Source of the DNA: Dicaeum eximium
Taxonomy: Eukaryota; Chordata; Aves; Passeriformes; Dicaeidae
DNA length: 64,000 nucleotides
Direction: 5' to 3'
NCBI GenBank assembly: GCA_013396995.1
Contig: VWZP01004506.1
Coordinates: 1,916,233 to 1,980,232 of the forward strand
Below the pieces are notes generated by a model. It saw only the letters and a list, made by a program, of their open reading frames with translations. It was not told the origin of the DNA and did no database searches. The position numbers and the translations under genes are program-made. Shown here one piece after another: positions 1 through 11,785 of this stretch (within the stretch, counting starts at the first letter, position 1; each line of letters opens with the position of its first letter).

Positions 1-3000
1 GCAGATTGTTCATTCATTAGTCATCAGAAAAGAAGATTCTGGAGGGAAATGTAAACTTCTCAGGTTTGTGAAGATAAGGAAATGTCTTAATTGCAAGTGT
101 TAATATGACAACACCATCTTCTCCTCAATATAAAAATCAGAGAACAGCAGATTATGTTGTGATATGCTGCCCACCTTCAACTCAGTGGAATGGCCTCCAC
201 CACAGGAGACTGTTACAAATCATTTACAAACCTTGCAAAAACTTCATGACTACTTTATATCCACACCTTCATGGTTTCATTGCTGTGGTTTCAGACATTC
301 TGTTGCCATTTCTCTTTATATAGATGTCCCTGTCCTTCTTTCCATTTTGCTAAAACTTTTGCATTTGGACATTAAATCTTTAATGACCTCCTTCATGAGG
401 TTTTGGTTCTTGCTCCTTTATTAGTACTCTCAAATCCCAAATTTACTCTCTGAGTTAGTTCATTTCATTTGCAAGCACTGTAATCCCTTTTGTTTTTCTC
501 TTCAGCCACATCCTCAGGCTTTTCACTTTTGTTCCCCTCTGTGTAGTTCTGTTCTACAAACTCTTTCTCAAGAGTTTATTATTTCAACAAAATCACTGTT
601 TGGATGAATTCTGTCCCATGTGGATAGGGTTTTTGTACCTCAAAATGACATTTAACATCACAGAAAGAAAATCTTCCTTCTTTTTTCTTTATATTAGCTC
701 TCCAGTCATTCAGTGAAGTCCCTATTCTGTCCTCTGCCTCCTTTGCTCTGAGTAATATGTAATACTGCAGAGGTTACTTTTACAAAAGTCACCCTCACCC
801 TTTGTCCTACACCTTATATTAGTTCCTCTAATTTCTTGTCTGATTGCAGTCTGGTTCTGGTGACCTTGGTGCCTTGAAGTATGCTGGGTTATTTTTTTTT
901 TTCGTGTTCCTTTCTTATATTGTAACTTAAGAGATTTTACTGCTGCTTTTGCTTTACTGGACCACACCTTTCAAACTCTGAAGGCCCTTGGCAAAATACC
1001 ATAATTTTATAGGTCAGTACATCCTCCTAACCTGGAGGGAGATCTGTACTTACAGCTGAATCTTCATCTGTGATTTCTCATGGTAAATTGATTATTCTTG
1101 TATAGGCATGCCAGTGAATGTTTTTAACTGTGGAGTCTCATTCTGCAACATCATTTAAGATTCCCACTGCAGCTTTGGCTAATAAAGACCTCTGTACTGA
1201 CAGTATGTGCTCTGTCCAAAGGCTCTGTATTGTCTTTCCCTCAGAAACATTCCTAATTCCTATCTAATCCAGGAATAGAGTTTGGGAGTGAGTGCAGCAA
1301 AACCAGGGTAGGGTTGACAGTTACGGCCCCTATAACAGCCACAGAGGGAATGAGGCATATCGAAGTGACTGATTGTTATACATAAAAAAATCTTCAGCAA
1401 TCATAGATTATTTTTCTGCAATTCCACTCTCATTTTTCACTAGTTATTGTTGGTGTTATTTGACATTCCATCTTCCAATTTGCTGTGGTAATGGACTCAA
1501 GGCTGACAAACAAAGCGATGAAATACTGCTTATCTCAGTTTTATTTCTTCTCTGAATAAAACCCTGGTGGACAAAAACATCTTGGATAGCAAACTACTCT
1601 CAGTACTGATGCAATTCATGATCATTCAGCATCTCAGCTCTCCTGAGCTGATCCTACAGCCAAAGTTTTTTTCTATATTCCAGCAATATAAAATTTGCTA
1701 ATTAGCTCACTAATTGGTCATATTCTTTGCTTATTATGTTGAAATAGGGTTTCCTACTCTCCCAAGTGTAGGAGATTGTTGGGTGTGTTCACATCTGAAA
1801 ACTTGTGAATCACAGTGGTTCCACAGGTGTTTATCTTTGTTTATGCATGCAAGTTTTTTGGTACAGGGAACAGGCTGGGACTCAAGCCAGGATCTCCTGA
1901 TACTGTGCCCTGTCAGTATTTGTCCTGGGCTAAACCAGGATCTTCTCCATGTTACTGGACAAGTATGGCAGAGTTATCAAGTTCTGCTGCATAAACTAAT
2001 GATTTAGATACTGACCTTTCTGTTGCATTACTGGGAGGGGGAGAAACTCTAATTATGGCTGAACATTTGACTAGCATAGTCCAAGTAGAACAAAACTTCA
2101 TAATATTATATTCTCAGGGAAGTTTTCTGAACTGTTATCTGTCAGAAGCTTTCTGCTGAAGAGGATCCCCTTGTAAAAGAAAATCTCACAAGGTAGAGTA
2201 TGTATTCATTTAGTTGTCTTGTAAATAAACTGCCTTAAATTAAAAATTATAAGCTTTTACTATATATCTGGAATGTACCAAGCTGACTCCTTCTGCCATA
2301 ATACATCACGGTGGCTGAGCACTGAATAATGCTGTACATTTATATCATTTATGTTGGTATGTCTTGAAGTTTATTTTTGCCCCAAATGATTAAGCTACAA
2401 GAAGCTGAATGCTTACAAACTTACTATAGAATGAGACAATTTAGCAGAAAACTGAAAAAATACCTTTCCAAACATTTTGATTTTTGTTTCTTATTTCTGT
2501 TTCTGAGTGAATTATTTTTAGGTGTTTGACTTTTTGTGAATTCCTGACCAATTTTATATGCCCTGTTTTGTGACTCCTTTGCCATATGTAGATCAACAGA
2601 GATCTGTGGATTGTGAGAACACAGCCCCAGCTTTGTTTCAAGAGGAGAAACTGTGCTATGTGTAATGAAAGGGATTCCCTGAGATGCAGGAAAGGAGTAA
2701 CCTACTCTCCTTTGTCATTTTTCTATCTGCATCTCTCTGAAGTAGGTTTTAATTTGTTTTTAGGTGGATCAGAAAAATTCAAGAGTTCTGTGACACTGAC
2801 ATGACTTCTGAAAAGTTGGACAAGGTAACTGGAAAGAATTTGTAATGAAAAGATTGTTTATTCTTAATAGCTGAGGAGATTAGCATTTTTCTGTAATTCA
2901 TTGAATTTATGGCTGATATGCCAGGGATAGAAGTATAATAGAAACATCTTATTTCAGAGGATGACTGCATATTTTTTACCACCTATGTTTGATTGCAAAT

Positions 3001-4136
3001 TTTTTGATGTGTTTAAAGTTAAAAATTCCACAGTGCTCAGGCAAAAACCCAACTATGTCTGGTTCTGAAAGGTTTCTGAAGAGTTTTTAATTTTTTTGAG
3101 GATTAGCATAGAGCTTGCTCCCAGCATTTACAGCTGCTTTAACTCAATTGTAGTTGACACAATGTGTACATTTACAACAGACAGTCTCTGCACTGGCAAA
3201 TCTTAGAAGATTTAAGATGCCTATTTTTATCCAGACAGAAATAGGCAGTGCAATTCTCTCCCCTTGTAATCATGCTGTCATCTGGTGTCACCGACTGATA
3301 TAAAATTTGCTTTAATGTCAAAATGATTGACATTGCACATTCTTAAAGTCTATTTTGTTTGTTCATTGTTAGTTATAGCCAACTGTTGATTTTGACTAGT
3401 CATTAAGGTACCATTTATTTTTCATCTACATTAAACATATTCCAAAATCTCCCAAGAAAATTGCCTGCAAATGTGTTTGGATAGCTCTATTTGGGCATCA
3501 TCTCTTTGCAAAAGCTCTGATGAAACTGATGAAAATATTGGCTACTTCAGTGCTGTAAATTCAGCCATTGCCTTGCCAGAAGTGAGAAATGCTTAAAGCT
3601 TTTAGACATTAATTGATAAAATATGTCCTTAGGATGGAGATTGAATCTCTGCAGGCTCCCAGCCTCCTGCCAATCCAAAATCTTGGCTGTGTTTAACAGG
3701 AGACTGCCTGCTTGAGGGCTGCTCTCAGTGGGACAGCTCAGGAAGGAAGCAGCTGAGATACAGAGCCTGCCCTGGTGTTTCTGACCAAATTCCACAGCTG
3801 AAGGACTGTGGGCAGGGAGGGAAAGGCTCAGCTCACTGCTGGAGACAAATCCTGCATCCACCCTGGAGCTGCCTCCGATGCACCTGATGCTGGCTGCACT
3901 TGGGATGGAGAGACTTCCACTGTGGAATGGCACAAGGGAACTGAGTGGGCTGCGTGGGGAGTGGGCAGAAAAGGGTGCAGGAATGATGTCAAAGTTCCAA
4001 ACATCCCCAAAAATATGGATGTGCTAAAAAAGGTGGGAGGGAGGCGGGGCAAAACTAAACGGGAAGCAAAAAATATAGGTACGTTTAAGATTGCAGAGGG
4101 CTTTTTTCAGTTTGATGAGTTCCACAGAGGAAAATT
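1..4136. other. single-copy non-coding sequence, no gene recognised
   Basis: No frame here looks like a gene. The longest, near 3547-3933 on the minus strand and 3808-4242 on the plus strand, have no recognisable motif, and the second is lengthened by the (TAA)n repeat. The block is mostly AT-rich; about 3640-4000 is distinctly GC-richer. I see no LINE tail, LTR terminus or RNA gene. An AATAAA-like word near 1180 has no supporting context. Confidence 0.6.
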
Positions 4137-4161
4137 AACAACAACAACGGTAATAGTAAAA

Positions 4162-4162
<1 letters not shown>

Positions 4163-4237
<75 letters not shown>
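4163..4237. repeat. perfect (TAA)25 microsatellite
   Basis: Twenty-five uninterrupted TAA units run in a row, preceded by a short (AAC)n run (about 4137-4148) and a few imperfect TAA-like units. A perfect array this long is expected to vary in length between individuals. It also creates a spurious plus-strand frame ending in a long polyisoleucine run. Confidence 0.98.
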
Positions 4238-4239
<2 letters not shown>

Positions 4240-4901
4240 TAGTTATTGCATGGGAAAAAAAAAGAAAAAAGGAGAAAAAAGAGAATAAAAGTTTTACTTA
4301 CTTATTACACCCCTAGACAGGTGTCAGACACACTCACAGCCCTTTTGTTCTCCCTGAATATAAACAATCCAGTACTTACAGTACATAATAAACGACAAGT
4401 GAGCTTACTCTCAATGACAGCTATGCTATTCTGGCTCCAAAAGTACTGTGCCTATTGGAAGCAAAATGCTGCTAGAGACTGAGGGATGAGACATCATCAC
4501 ACCACCTCCTCAGCCCCAGGGCACAAAACATGCCTTAAAGGATGATAAGAAAAAGGTAATTCTCCACTAACTTTTCAAATCAAGAGCTACAAGCTGAATT
4601 TTCCATAGCAAATCTATCCTTACCTTTTGATTTTGTCTACACATGGAACAAGTTTGGAGCTGTTTCAATCACTTGTTTTTATATTTGTGGTGTTAAAACC
4701 CCAAATCTAAAAAGAAAGCATTAGTTTGGAAGCAAGACTCTAGTCTGTTTTTTCTAAATTTAGGAACTTCTAGGACTTGGTATGTAGCTTTAATTAAGAG
4801 CAACTAACCTCCACAAACACTGCTTCACCTTAAAAGGGAAGTTAATTAGTGGCTGGGAAAGAGTTGAAGGGAAAATCTAAGGGTCCAGTTTACCTTGAAT
4901 C
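4238..4901. other. unannotated AT-rich spacer
   Basis: This is non-coding sequence between the TAA array and the solo LTR. It starts with a purine-rich A/G stretch (about 4250-4290). No repeat family or gene recognised. Confidence 0.5.
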
Positions 4902-5479
4902 TGTTGTGGTTTTAAGCCCAGATGGAGATGAAACACCACAGAGCCTCTTAACCCCTCCCTCTTTCCCACCACCCTGGTGGAATGGGGAGGAGAATTGAAG
5001 TAAAACTTATATATTGAGATAAAAACAGTTTAATAATTGAAAATACAGTACAAGGCAATAATAAGAACAGTAAATAATAGTTATAATAAAAAGGAAAAAA
5101 AGTCCTGCACAATGCAATTTCTCACCACCCATTGACTGATGCCAGACCCCCTCCCCAAACCCAGATTGGCCCCTTCTGGGTGACTCCCCCCAGTTTGTGT
5201 TCTGGGCATGGCATTCTATGGTCCCTAACATCCCTTTGGTCAGTTTGGGTCACCTGTCCCAGCTCTGCTCCCTCCCAGTTTCTTTCATGTCTTTTCATGC
5301 CTCACTACCAGAGCAGGAGACAAGGGGAAAAAAAAAATCCTTGACTTGGGATAAGCACACCTTAGCAAAAAAACAAAACATCAGTGTGTTATCAACACCA
5401 TTCTCATTCCAAATCTGAAACACAACACTGTAACAGCTACTGGGAAGAAATGAACACTACCTGAGCTGAAACCAGGACA
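4902..5479 (-). mobile_element. solo LTR of an avian endogenous retrovirus, ERVL-like (minus orientation)
   Basis: On the plus strand the element begins TGTTGTGG and ends ACCAGGACA. Read on the minus strand it therefore opens TGTCCTGGT and closes CCACAACA, giving the TG...CA termini of an LTR. Its layout matches a common bird LTR family that I recognise by its ends and by the A/T-rich tract about 100-200 bp from the plus-strand start. The flanks are GAATC (4897-4901) and GACTC (5480-5484), a 4-of-5 match consistent with an old 5-bp target duplication. No internal retroviral genes flank it, so it is a solo LTR of 578 bp. The place where I expect this family's TATA box (about 5190-5205, minus strand) is mutated, so promoter activity is unlikely. 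The family assignment is from memory of the sequence class. Confidence 0.8.
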
Positions 5480-5970
5480 GACTCACACCTGGTCTTTCAG
5501 AGTCATAAATCTAAGCTCCCCCAGCTTGAACAAACTCTAATCCAGACTTTAAGTCTTGTGAGAGGATCATCTTGAATACCCTTAGAAATCAGTGTATTTG
5601 TTCTTGCTTTTGGAAAAGAATTCTTGGTTTTCTTGGGCTTTAACTGCAAGGTGATTTAAGTCTAGCTACTCATGTTCAAATCCTGTTTATTTCTCAATCC
5701 CTGCAAAATTCCATGAGTTCAAAACAATGAGGGAGGCTCCCACAGACCCTGAAATTCTTAAAATAAAAGGTTTCAATTTTCCATCTTGTTTCTGATCCTT
5801 CAATTAAACTGCATTCATTGCAGCTTGGCAAACTTAATTGCATGCTTCAAAAAGAGAAGAAACAAAAATCAGAATGATGAAGAAAGATGTAATTTTTAAA
5901 AATTGTATATCTCAGAGGAAAAAAAAAAAAGAGAGACCATAAGAAATGGAAAGCCAAGAAGACATAATTT
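5480..5970. other. unannotated spacer between two LTR-like blocks
   Basis: AT-rich non-coding sequence with a short poly(A) run near 5919-5931. No gene, LINE tail or RNA gene seen. Confidence 0.5.
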
Positions 5971-5974
5971 TGAT

Positions 5975-6500
5975 TGTAGCTTTATCTTGCTACATTTTGG
6001 AGGGAATATTAGGCCTTGTTAACTGTGCTGAAAGGAAAAGATTTGAAGGGAAGCTGTGTGGAATCTTGTCCAACTGGGATTCCTGCTTCAGATGCATTTG
6101 CAGAGGGCTTTGGCCACAAACCATGGCAGGCACGGTACTCAGGGGAGGGGACACCTGACCAGGCCACATTGGGAAGAGTGGGGTCATGGGAATTAGTAAT
6201 ATGTTAATAGAACCACCCTGTATTTGGTCAAGTTTCCAGTTCTTGTTTTCCATTGGTTCAGAACTTTCTTCTTATAAGGTCATATAATGTCCTGAGCTCA
6301 CCTTCCTGATTGGATCTTGTGCTCCTGTACCTGGCTGTGTTTGCCCCACCCAGGAGTCTTTGGAATCTCTGCTCTGTACCCTGCACCACGTTTGTTATTT
6401 TCATTATTAAAGTTTTTATGTTCTGGGCTGGGTTCTGCCGTTCCCGTTCCTCATTTATCAGCCAGCTCCTCCTGGCTAAGCCAAAGCAGGGGGATCTCAG
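5975..6500 (+). mobile_element. probable endogenous retrovirus LTR, plus strand
   Basis: The block has the order of signals expected of an LTR: an inverted CCAAT box (ATTGG, about 6252-6256), a TATAA word at about 6273-6277, and ATTAAA at 6406-6411, followed by GC-richer sequence that would be U5. The spacing from TATA to poly(A) signal, about 130 bp, suits an LTR R region. I could not fix the termini or a target duplication, so the ends are approximate. Frames crossing it (6258-6533 minus, 6317-6778 plus) have no retroviral motif. It could instead be a unique sequence with chance signals. Confidence 0.42.
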
Positions 6501-6550
6501 TGGGCTTTGAAGGCAATAAAGCTGGTTTTTCATTTAAGTTTTATTTTATG

Positions 6551-6755
6551 AAACAAAAAAAAACAACAAACAAACAAACAAACAAACAAACAAACAAACA
6601 AACAAACAAACAAAACCACANAAACAAACAAACAAACAAAAACACAAAAAAACCCACCACAAAAAAAAAACCAAAAAAAACCACCCAAAAAAAAACAACA
6701 ACAAAAAAAACCCAACCAAAAATACCAAAAACAAAACAAAACAAATCAAAACAAA
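6551..6755. repeat. (CAAA)n and impure A/C-only low-complexity tract
   Basis: From 6551 to 6722 the plus strand holds only A and C apart from one N. It starts as (AAAC)n, about 6568-6650, and degrades into runs of A separated by C clusters. Two single T bases break the tract at 6723 and 6746. The strand bias is extreme. The long frames seen across it on both strands are artefacts of the repeat. Confidence 0.97.
6621..6621. other. single-N assembly gap inside the (CAAA)n tract
   Basis: One N interrupts the repeat. With the N at 8777 it delimits a 2,155-base contig whose last ~2,020 bases are repeated by the sequence after 8777. The true repeat length here is unknown. Confidence 0.95.
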
Positions 6756-8776
6756 ATGGCCAGAAATCTGTGGAATGAATACTTATCAATCCCATTTCCA
6801 ACTGTGTGTTTTTTTACTTGCAAGAATGGAATGTACCTAATAAAGTTGGAGCTAGTCCAAAACTAAACAGGTTGCTTCTTGTACTCATGTGTAAGACCGC
6901 TAATATTTTGGCTGCTCATTCCTAGTAAAAATTAGGGGACAGCAATCACATATCTTGCTATTACACATGCATGATTTACCTTAGGAAAGATAAGAGTGGG
7001 TGGGAGTTATTTTTATCTTCACATGGCAACAAAACCCCTTACACCCACGCTGCCAATGCAATTTACAGAGGGTTAAAGGGATTTTGATTCTTTGGGAAGG
7101 GAGGGGAGTCAGTGAGGCAGAAATGCTTGAGAGATGAAGTGATCCTTACTTCTAATCAGAAGTATTTAGACTCTCCAGACCCTATGACAGAACCAGCTAG
7201 AGAATTTGTTGCTATCTGTGAAGAACATTAGAAGAAGGGTATGAACTTGAATGTGCACAGAGGAATCCTAAAACTGCCTTTATACTGTGTGGTACTGAGT
7301 GTGGTTTAATGATTGCTCTGGAATGGTTGTTACAGCCAACTCTTGCCAGAGTAGGAGTTGTTGTGGCTGTGTCTGATCCAGCTGCATGGGGAGGAAGGAA
7401 AATAGGTCAGCAAAAGACAGCTCAGATGTATGTGATATGTTTAAAAAGGTGACAGCATCCTTCTGAGAGCACCCTTTTATTACCTGATATGCTTTTCCTG
7501 GACTCTTAAAATAACTTAGCTTGGAAGAGATCTCTGCAGATCCTCTAGCTTCACCTCCCACTCAAAGCAGGATCAGTTGCACGGTGGAAATCTAAGAAGT
7601 CATTTCCAGAATAAAGGATTTAAAGTTTTAAAGTACTGCTGAAAGTCTGGGCTGTTTGGTTTGTTTTCCAGTAATAATGCAGCTCTTTGGGATTATTTTA
7701 TTGGATTATGAGGTGTTGTTAGAAAGAGAGATGCTCAGCACTTACATATCTTAGGTATGGACATCTAAAAATCCTGTCTAGTATCTTAGGGAAGGCTTCT
7801 GTTTTGACCCAGCTGACACAGTAATAGAGATGTAAAGGTAAGGGCAACAGCATAACCTTTATTTTTCTGGCAAGACAAGCAGGCATATACTGACTGTTTT
7901 TCAAAATACCATCTTTTCCCAGGTTCCAAGGTTTTAATCAGGTCAAATGCACAGCATGAACCCTACATGCAGGGACTCTGAATAGGTCTGCTAGGAGTCT
8001 GCACATACAAGAAAATGAAAAATAAACACAATGGACTGGAGTCCTCCATTTTAGAACTTTGTTTTCAGGTTGGCTTGAAGCAGTCAGGTCTCCAGCAGCA
8101 GAGGGGACCTGTGTGGAGGGAAGAAGGGCTGGTGGCCTGCTGGGCAATGACCCTGTGTCCCAGCTAAGAACGAGCTGACCTCCAGACCTGAATGAGCCAG
8201 ACAGGAAAATACTTTGTGTGAAGACACTCCAAAACACAAGCTGATGTAATCCTGCATGTTTGGATTTTTTTTAATAACATTACAGTAGTGGACAGAATTA
8301 CTATGTAACAAAAAACATATGATTTTTTTTCTTTTCCTAAAAATGCATCATTTAACTCCCATAGAGGAATCTAGAATTGCTTTCCCTGAAACATACTGAC
8401 TGAAGCACATCTATTTCACATGGTTTGCTTAACACGTTCTGAGAGAAATACAATTAAATTTCATGAATAAGATCCTTCCACTTGCATGCATGCCTTGATT
8501 CAGAAATTCAAAGTCAGTGAGCAACTGTAATAGAAACAGTAGTCTTTATAGGGAGTTGCACAATATATAGTAAGTTTCTAACTTGTTTAAAAAGAAGGGT
8601 TATATTTTTCATTCCAGTGTCAACCTTGCTTTCTGCATTGTAGGTCTAATACACAGGATGAATAATTTTATTCTGCAAATAATTTCATGATGATTTATCC
8701 TATAAAGTATCTGCTGTCTCCATAAAGCAGAATTGAATGAAACAGGATCCCAAGCCTCCTGTTATTCTTTACCATA
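6754..8776. repeat. first copy of a ~2,023-bp direct duplication
   Basis: This copy starts at AAATGGCCAG and runs to TTACCATA just before the N at 8777. The same sequence follows at 8778-10801. By eye I found two differences: A at 7454 against G at 9478, and a run of five A (8589-8593) against six A (10613-10618). The open frames at 7280-7561, 7719-7904, 7938-8237 and 8084-8311 (all minus strand) recur with identical translations 2,024 bp later, which confirms the identity. None resembles a known protein. See the findings for why this is probably an assembly duplication. Confidence 0.95.
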
Positions 8777-8777
8777 N
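8777..8777. other. single-N assembly gap at the duplication junction
   Basis: The N sits exactly between the two copies of the 2-kb repeat. A one-base N is often used by assemblers when the estimated gap is zero or negative, that is when neighbouring contigs overlap. That matches the repeat seen on either side. Confidence 0.95.
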
Positions 8778-10801
8778 AAATGGCCAGAAATCTGTGGAAT
8801 GAATACTTATCAATCCCATTTCCAACTGTGTGTTTTTTTACTTGCAAGAATGGAATGTACCTAATAAAGTTGGAGCTAGTCCAAAACTAAACAGGTTGCT
8901 TCTTGTACTCATGTGTAAGACCGCTAATATTTTGGCTGCTCATTCCTAGTAAAAATTAGGGGACAGCAATCACATATCTTGCTATTACACATGCATGATT
9001 TACCTTAGGAAAGATAAGAGTGGGTGGGAGTTATTTTTATCTTCACATGGCAACAAAACCCCTTACACCCACGCTGCCAATGCAATTTACAGAGGGTTAA
9101 AGGGATTTTGATTCTTTGGGAAGGGAGGGGAGTCAGTGAGGCAGAAATGCTTGAGAGATGAAGTGATCCTTACTTCTAATCAGAAGTATTTAGACTCTCC
9201 AGACCCTATGACAGAACCAGCTAGAGAATTTGTTGCTATCTGTGAAGAACATTAGAAGAAGGGTATGAACTTGAATGTGCACAGAGGAATCCTAAAACTG
9301 CCTTTATACTGTGTGGTACTGAGTGTGGTTTAATGATTGCTCTGGAATGGTTGTTACAGCCAACTCTTGCCAGAGTAGGAGTTGTTGTGGCTGTGTCTGA
9401 TCCAGCTGCATGGGGAGGAAGGAAAATAGGTCAGCAAAAGACAGCTCAGATGTATGTGATATGTTTAAAAAGGTGACGGCATCCTTCTGAGAGCACCCTT
9501 TTATTACCTGATATGCTTTTCCTGGACTCTTAAAATAACTTAGCTTGGAAGAGATCTCTGCAGATCCTCTAGCTTCACCTCCCACTCAAAGCAGGATCAG
9601 TTGCACGGTGGAAATCTAAGAAGTCATTTCCAGAATAAAGGATTTAAAGTTTTAAAGTACTGCTGAAAGTCTGGGCTGTTTGGTTTGTTTTCCAGTAATA
9701 ATGCAGCTCTTTGGGATTATTTTATTGGATTATGAGGTGTTGTTAGAAAGAGAGATGCTCAGCACTTACATATCTTAGGTATGGACATCTAAAAATCCTG
9801 TCTAGTATCTTAGGGAAGGCTTCTGTTTTGACCCAGCTGACACAGTAATAGAGATGTAAAGGTAAGGGCAACAGCATAACCTTTATTTTTCTGGCAAGAC
9901 AAGCAGGCATATACTGACTGTTTTTCAAAATACCATCTTTTCCCAGGTTCCAAGGTTTTAATCAGGTCAAATGCACAGCATGAACCCTACATGCAGGGAC
10001 TCTGAATAGGTCTGCTAGGAGTCTGCACATACAAGAAAATGAAAAATAAACACAATGGACTGGAGTCCTCCATTTTAGAACTTTGTTTTCAGGTTGGCTT
10101 GAAGCAGTCAGGTCTCCAGCAGCAGAGGGGACCTGTGTGGAGGGAAGAAGGGCTGGTGGCCTGCTGGGCAATGACCCTGTGTCCCAGCTAAGAACGAGCT
10201 GACCTCCAGACCTGAATGAGCCAGACAGGAAAATACTTTGTGTGAAGACACTCCAAAACACAAGCTGATGTAATCCTGCATGTTTGGATTTTTTTTAATA
10301 ACATTACAGTAGTGGACAGAATTACTATGTAACAAAAAACATATGATTTTTTTTCTTTTCCTAAAAATGCATCATTTAACTCCCATAGAGGAATCTAGAA
10401 TTGCTTTCCCTGAAACATACTGACTGAAGCACATCTATTTCACATGGTTTGCTTAACACGTTCTGAGAGAAATACAATTAAATTTCATGAATAAGATCCT
10501 TCCACTTGCATGCATGCCTTGATTCAGAAATTCAAAGTCAGTGAGCAACTGTAATAGAAACAGTAGTCTTTATAGGGAGTTGCACAATATATAGTAAGTT
10601 TCTAACTTGTTTAAAAAAGAAGGGTTATATTTTTCATTCCAGTGTCAACCTTGCTTTCTGCATTGTAGGTCTAATACACAGGATGAATAATTTTATTCTG
10701 CAAATAATTTCATGATGATTTATCCTATAAAGTATCTGCTGTCTCCATAAAGCAGAATTGAATGAAACAGGATCCCAAGCCTCCTGTTATTCTTTACCAT
10801 A
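8778..10801. repeat. second copy of the ~2,023-bp direct duplication
   Basis: Near-identical to 6754-8776. The copy ends at TTACCATA, after which unique sequence continues (ATGTGGCAC). This copy is continuous with the right flank and so is more likely the correctly placed one. The content is non-coding, AT-rich, single-copy-looking sequence with no LINE tail or LTR terminus. Confidence 0.95.
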
Positions 10802-11730
10802 AATGTGGCACTAATTTGTCCTCCATATGCCCTCAGTGCTGATTGTAAAGGTTAGCCTGTTCCATACTACTGTGGTAATAGTCATTAATATATCTGTGAA
10901 ATGGCTAAAGCTGTGCCACTTGATGGGAAAGGAGAGGGCAGACACCAACACACCTGCAGGACATTCCCAGTGCTGTGCATGGGCCAGACCCCAAGACACA
11001 GCAGGAAGGGTGATGTTCATGTGTGTGGGAAAACTGAAATTTTTGCTTGTGGGAAAATGCTTCCAAATCTGGGAGAACTTGGAAAGGCAGAGGTTTGTGT
11101 TTGCCATAGGCAAATCTGTAGGTCATAGGCATATTGATGTTCTTCAGGCATTCCTCTCCTGTTCCATTTTTCTTTGCATCTCTCTCTTTCCTGTCTTTCT
11201 ATTTAAAATCTACATATGTCAGAGACATCTTAAAGGTTAAAGCAGTCCATGCTGTATTTATTCCACCTGCCCAGTACTATTTGATATGTAAGATTTTCTG
11301 CCTCCAGCCCTGAATTTTTCCCCCACCGAATTACCCAGGGAGCAAGTGGACTCAGGGTGTCTGAGCAGGAAACTAAACAAAAATCTTTGACTAAAAAACT
11401 TTGAAACAATCAAACAGAACTGTACAACCAAGCACTCCCCTATAGGCAGGAAAACCACTGTAGCTTCATATAAACGAACTACTATTCATTTATTTTCCTT
11501 CCTATTTGAACCTTGCAACCTTTTTAAGGTCTGATTTAATTGCTGGAAAGCAAACATAAGAGAGGTTATTTCACAACATAAGGGCAGAAATACAGAAATT
11601 AGTGCAGAATGTGGTCTTATAAGAATAACAGCAACCCACAACTGGAAGCATTGTGAAGGAATACTAACCCCAGATTTCTGTTTTGAAGGATATGCAGCAA
11701 GTTCAATCCCTGTGTGGGCTAGTCACTTAA
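10802..11730. other. unannotated non-coding sequence
   Basis: Overlapping plus and minus frames between 10811 and 11240 (up to 137 codons) have no domain and are shadows of one another. No repeat family recognised. Confidence 0.5.
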
Positions 11731-11785
11731 GAGTTTGACTTGATGACCCTTGTGGGTCCCTTTCATCTCCCTTCCTGTGATCTAG
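11731..11785 (+). mobile_element. short CR1 LINE 3'-end remnant, plus strand
   Basis: The segment reads TTGACTTGATGACCCTTGTG followed by GGTCCCTTTC. This is the sequence just before the terminal octamers in the CR1 3' UTR; compare TTGGACTTGATGATCC at 60809-60824 in the better CR1 copy of this window. The terminal octamers are decayed to TGTGATCT. CR1 copies are usually 5'-truncated, so a very short stub is normal. Confidence 0.55.

Noticed and set aside
3808..4242. 144-codon plus-strand frame ending in polyisoleucine
   Set aside because: The length comes from translating the (TAA)25 microsatellite. The rest has no motif and overlaps opposing frames.
6317..6801. Several 60-153 codon frames on both strands rich in K/N/T/Q or F/C/V
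   Set aside because: They are translations of the A/C-only repeat and contain the N gap.
7280..10335. Pairs of identical minus-strand frames suggesting a duplicated gene family
   Set aside because: They exist only because 2 kb is repeated around a single-N gap. None has a known domain, start context or splice signal.
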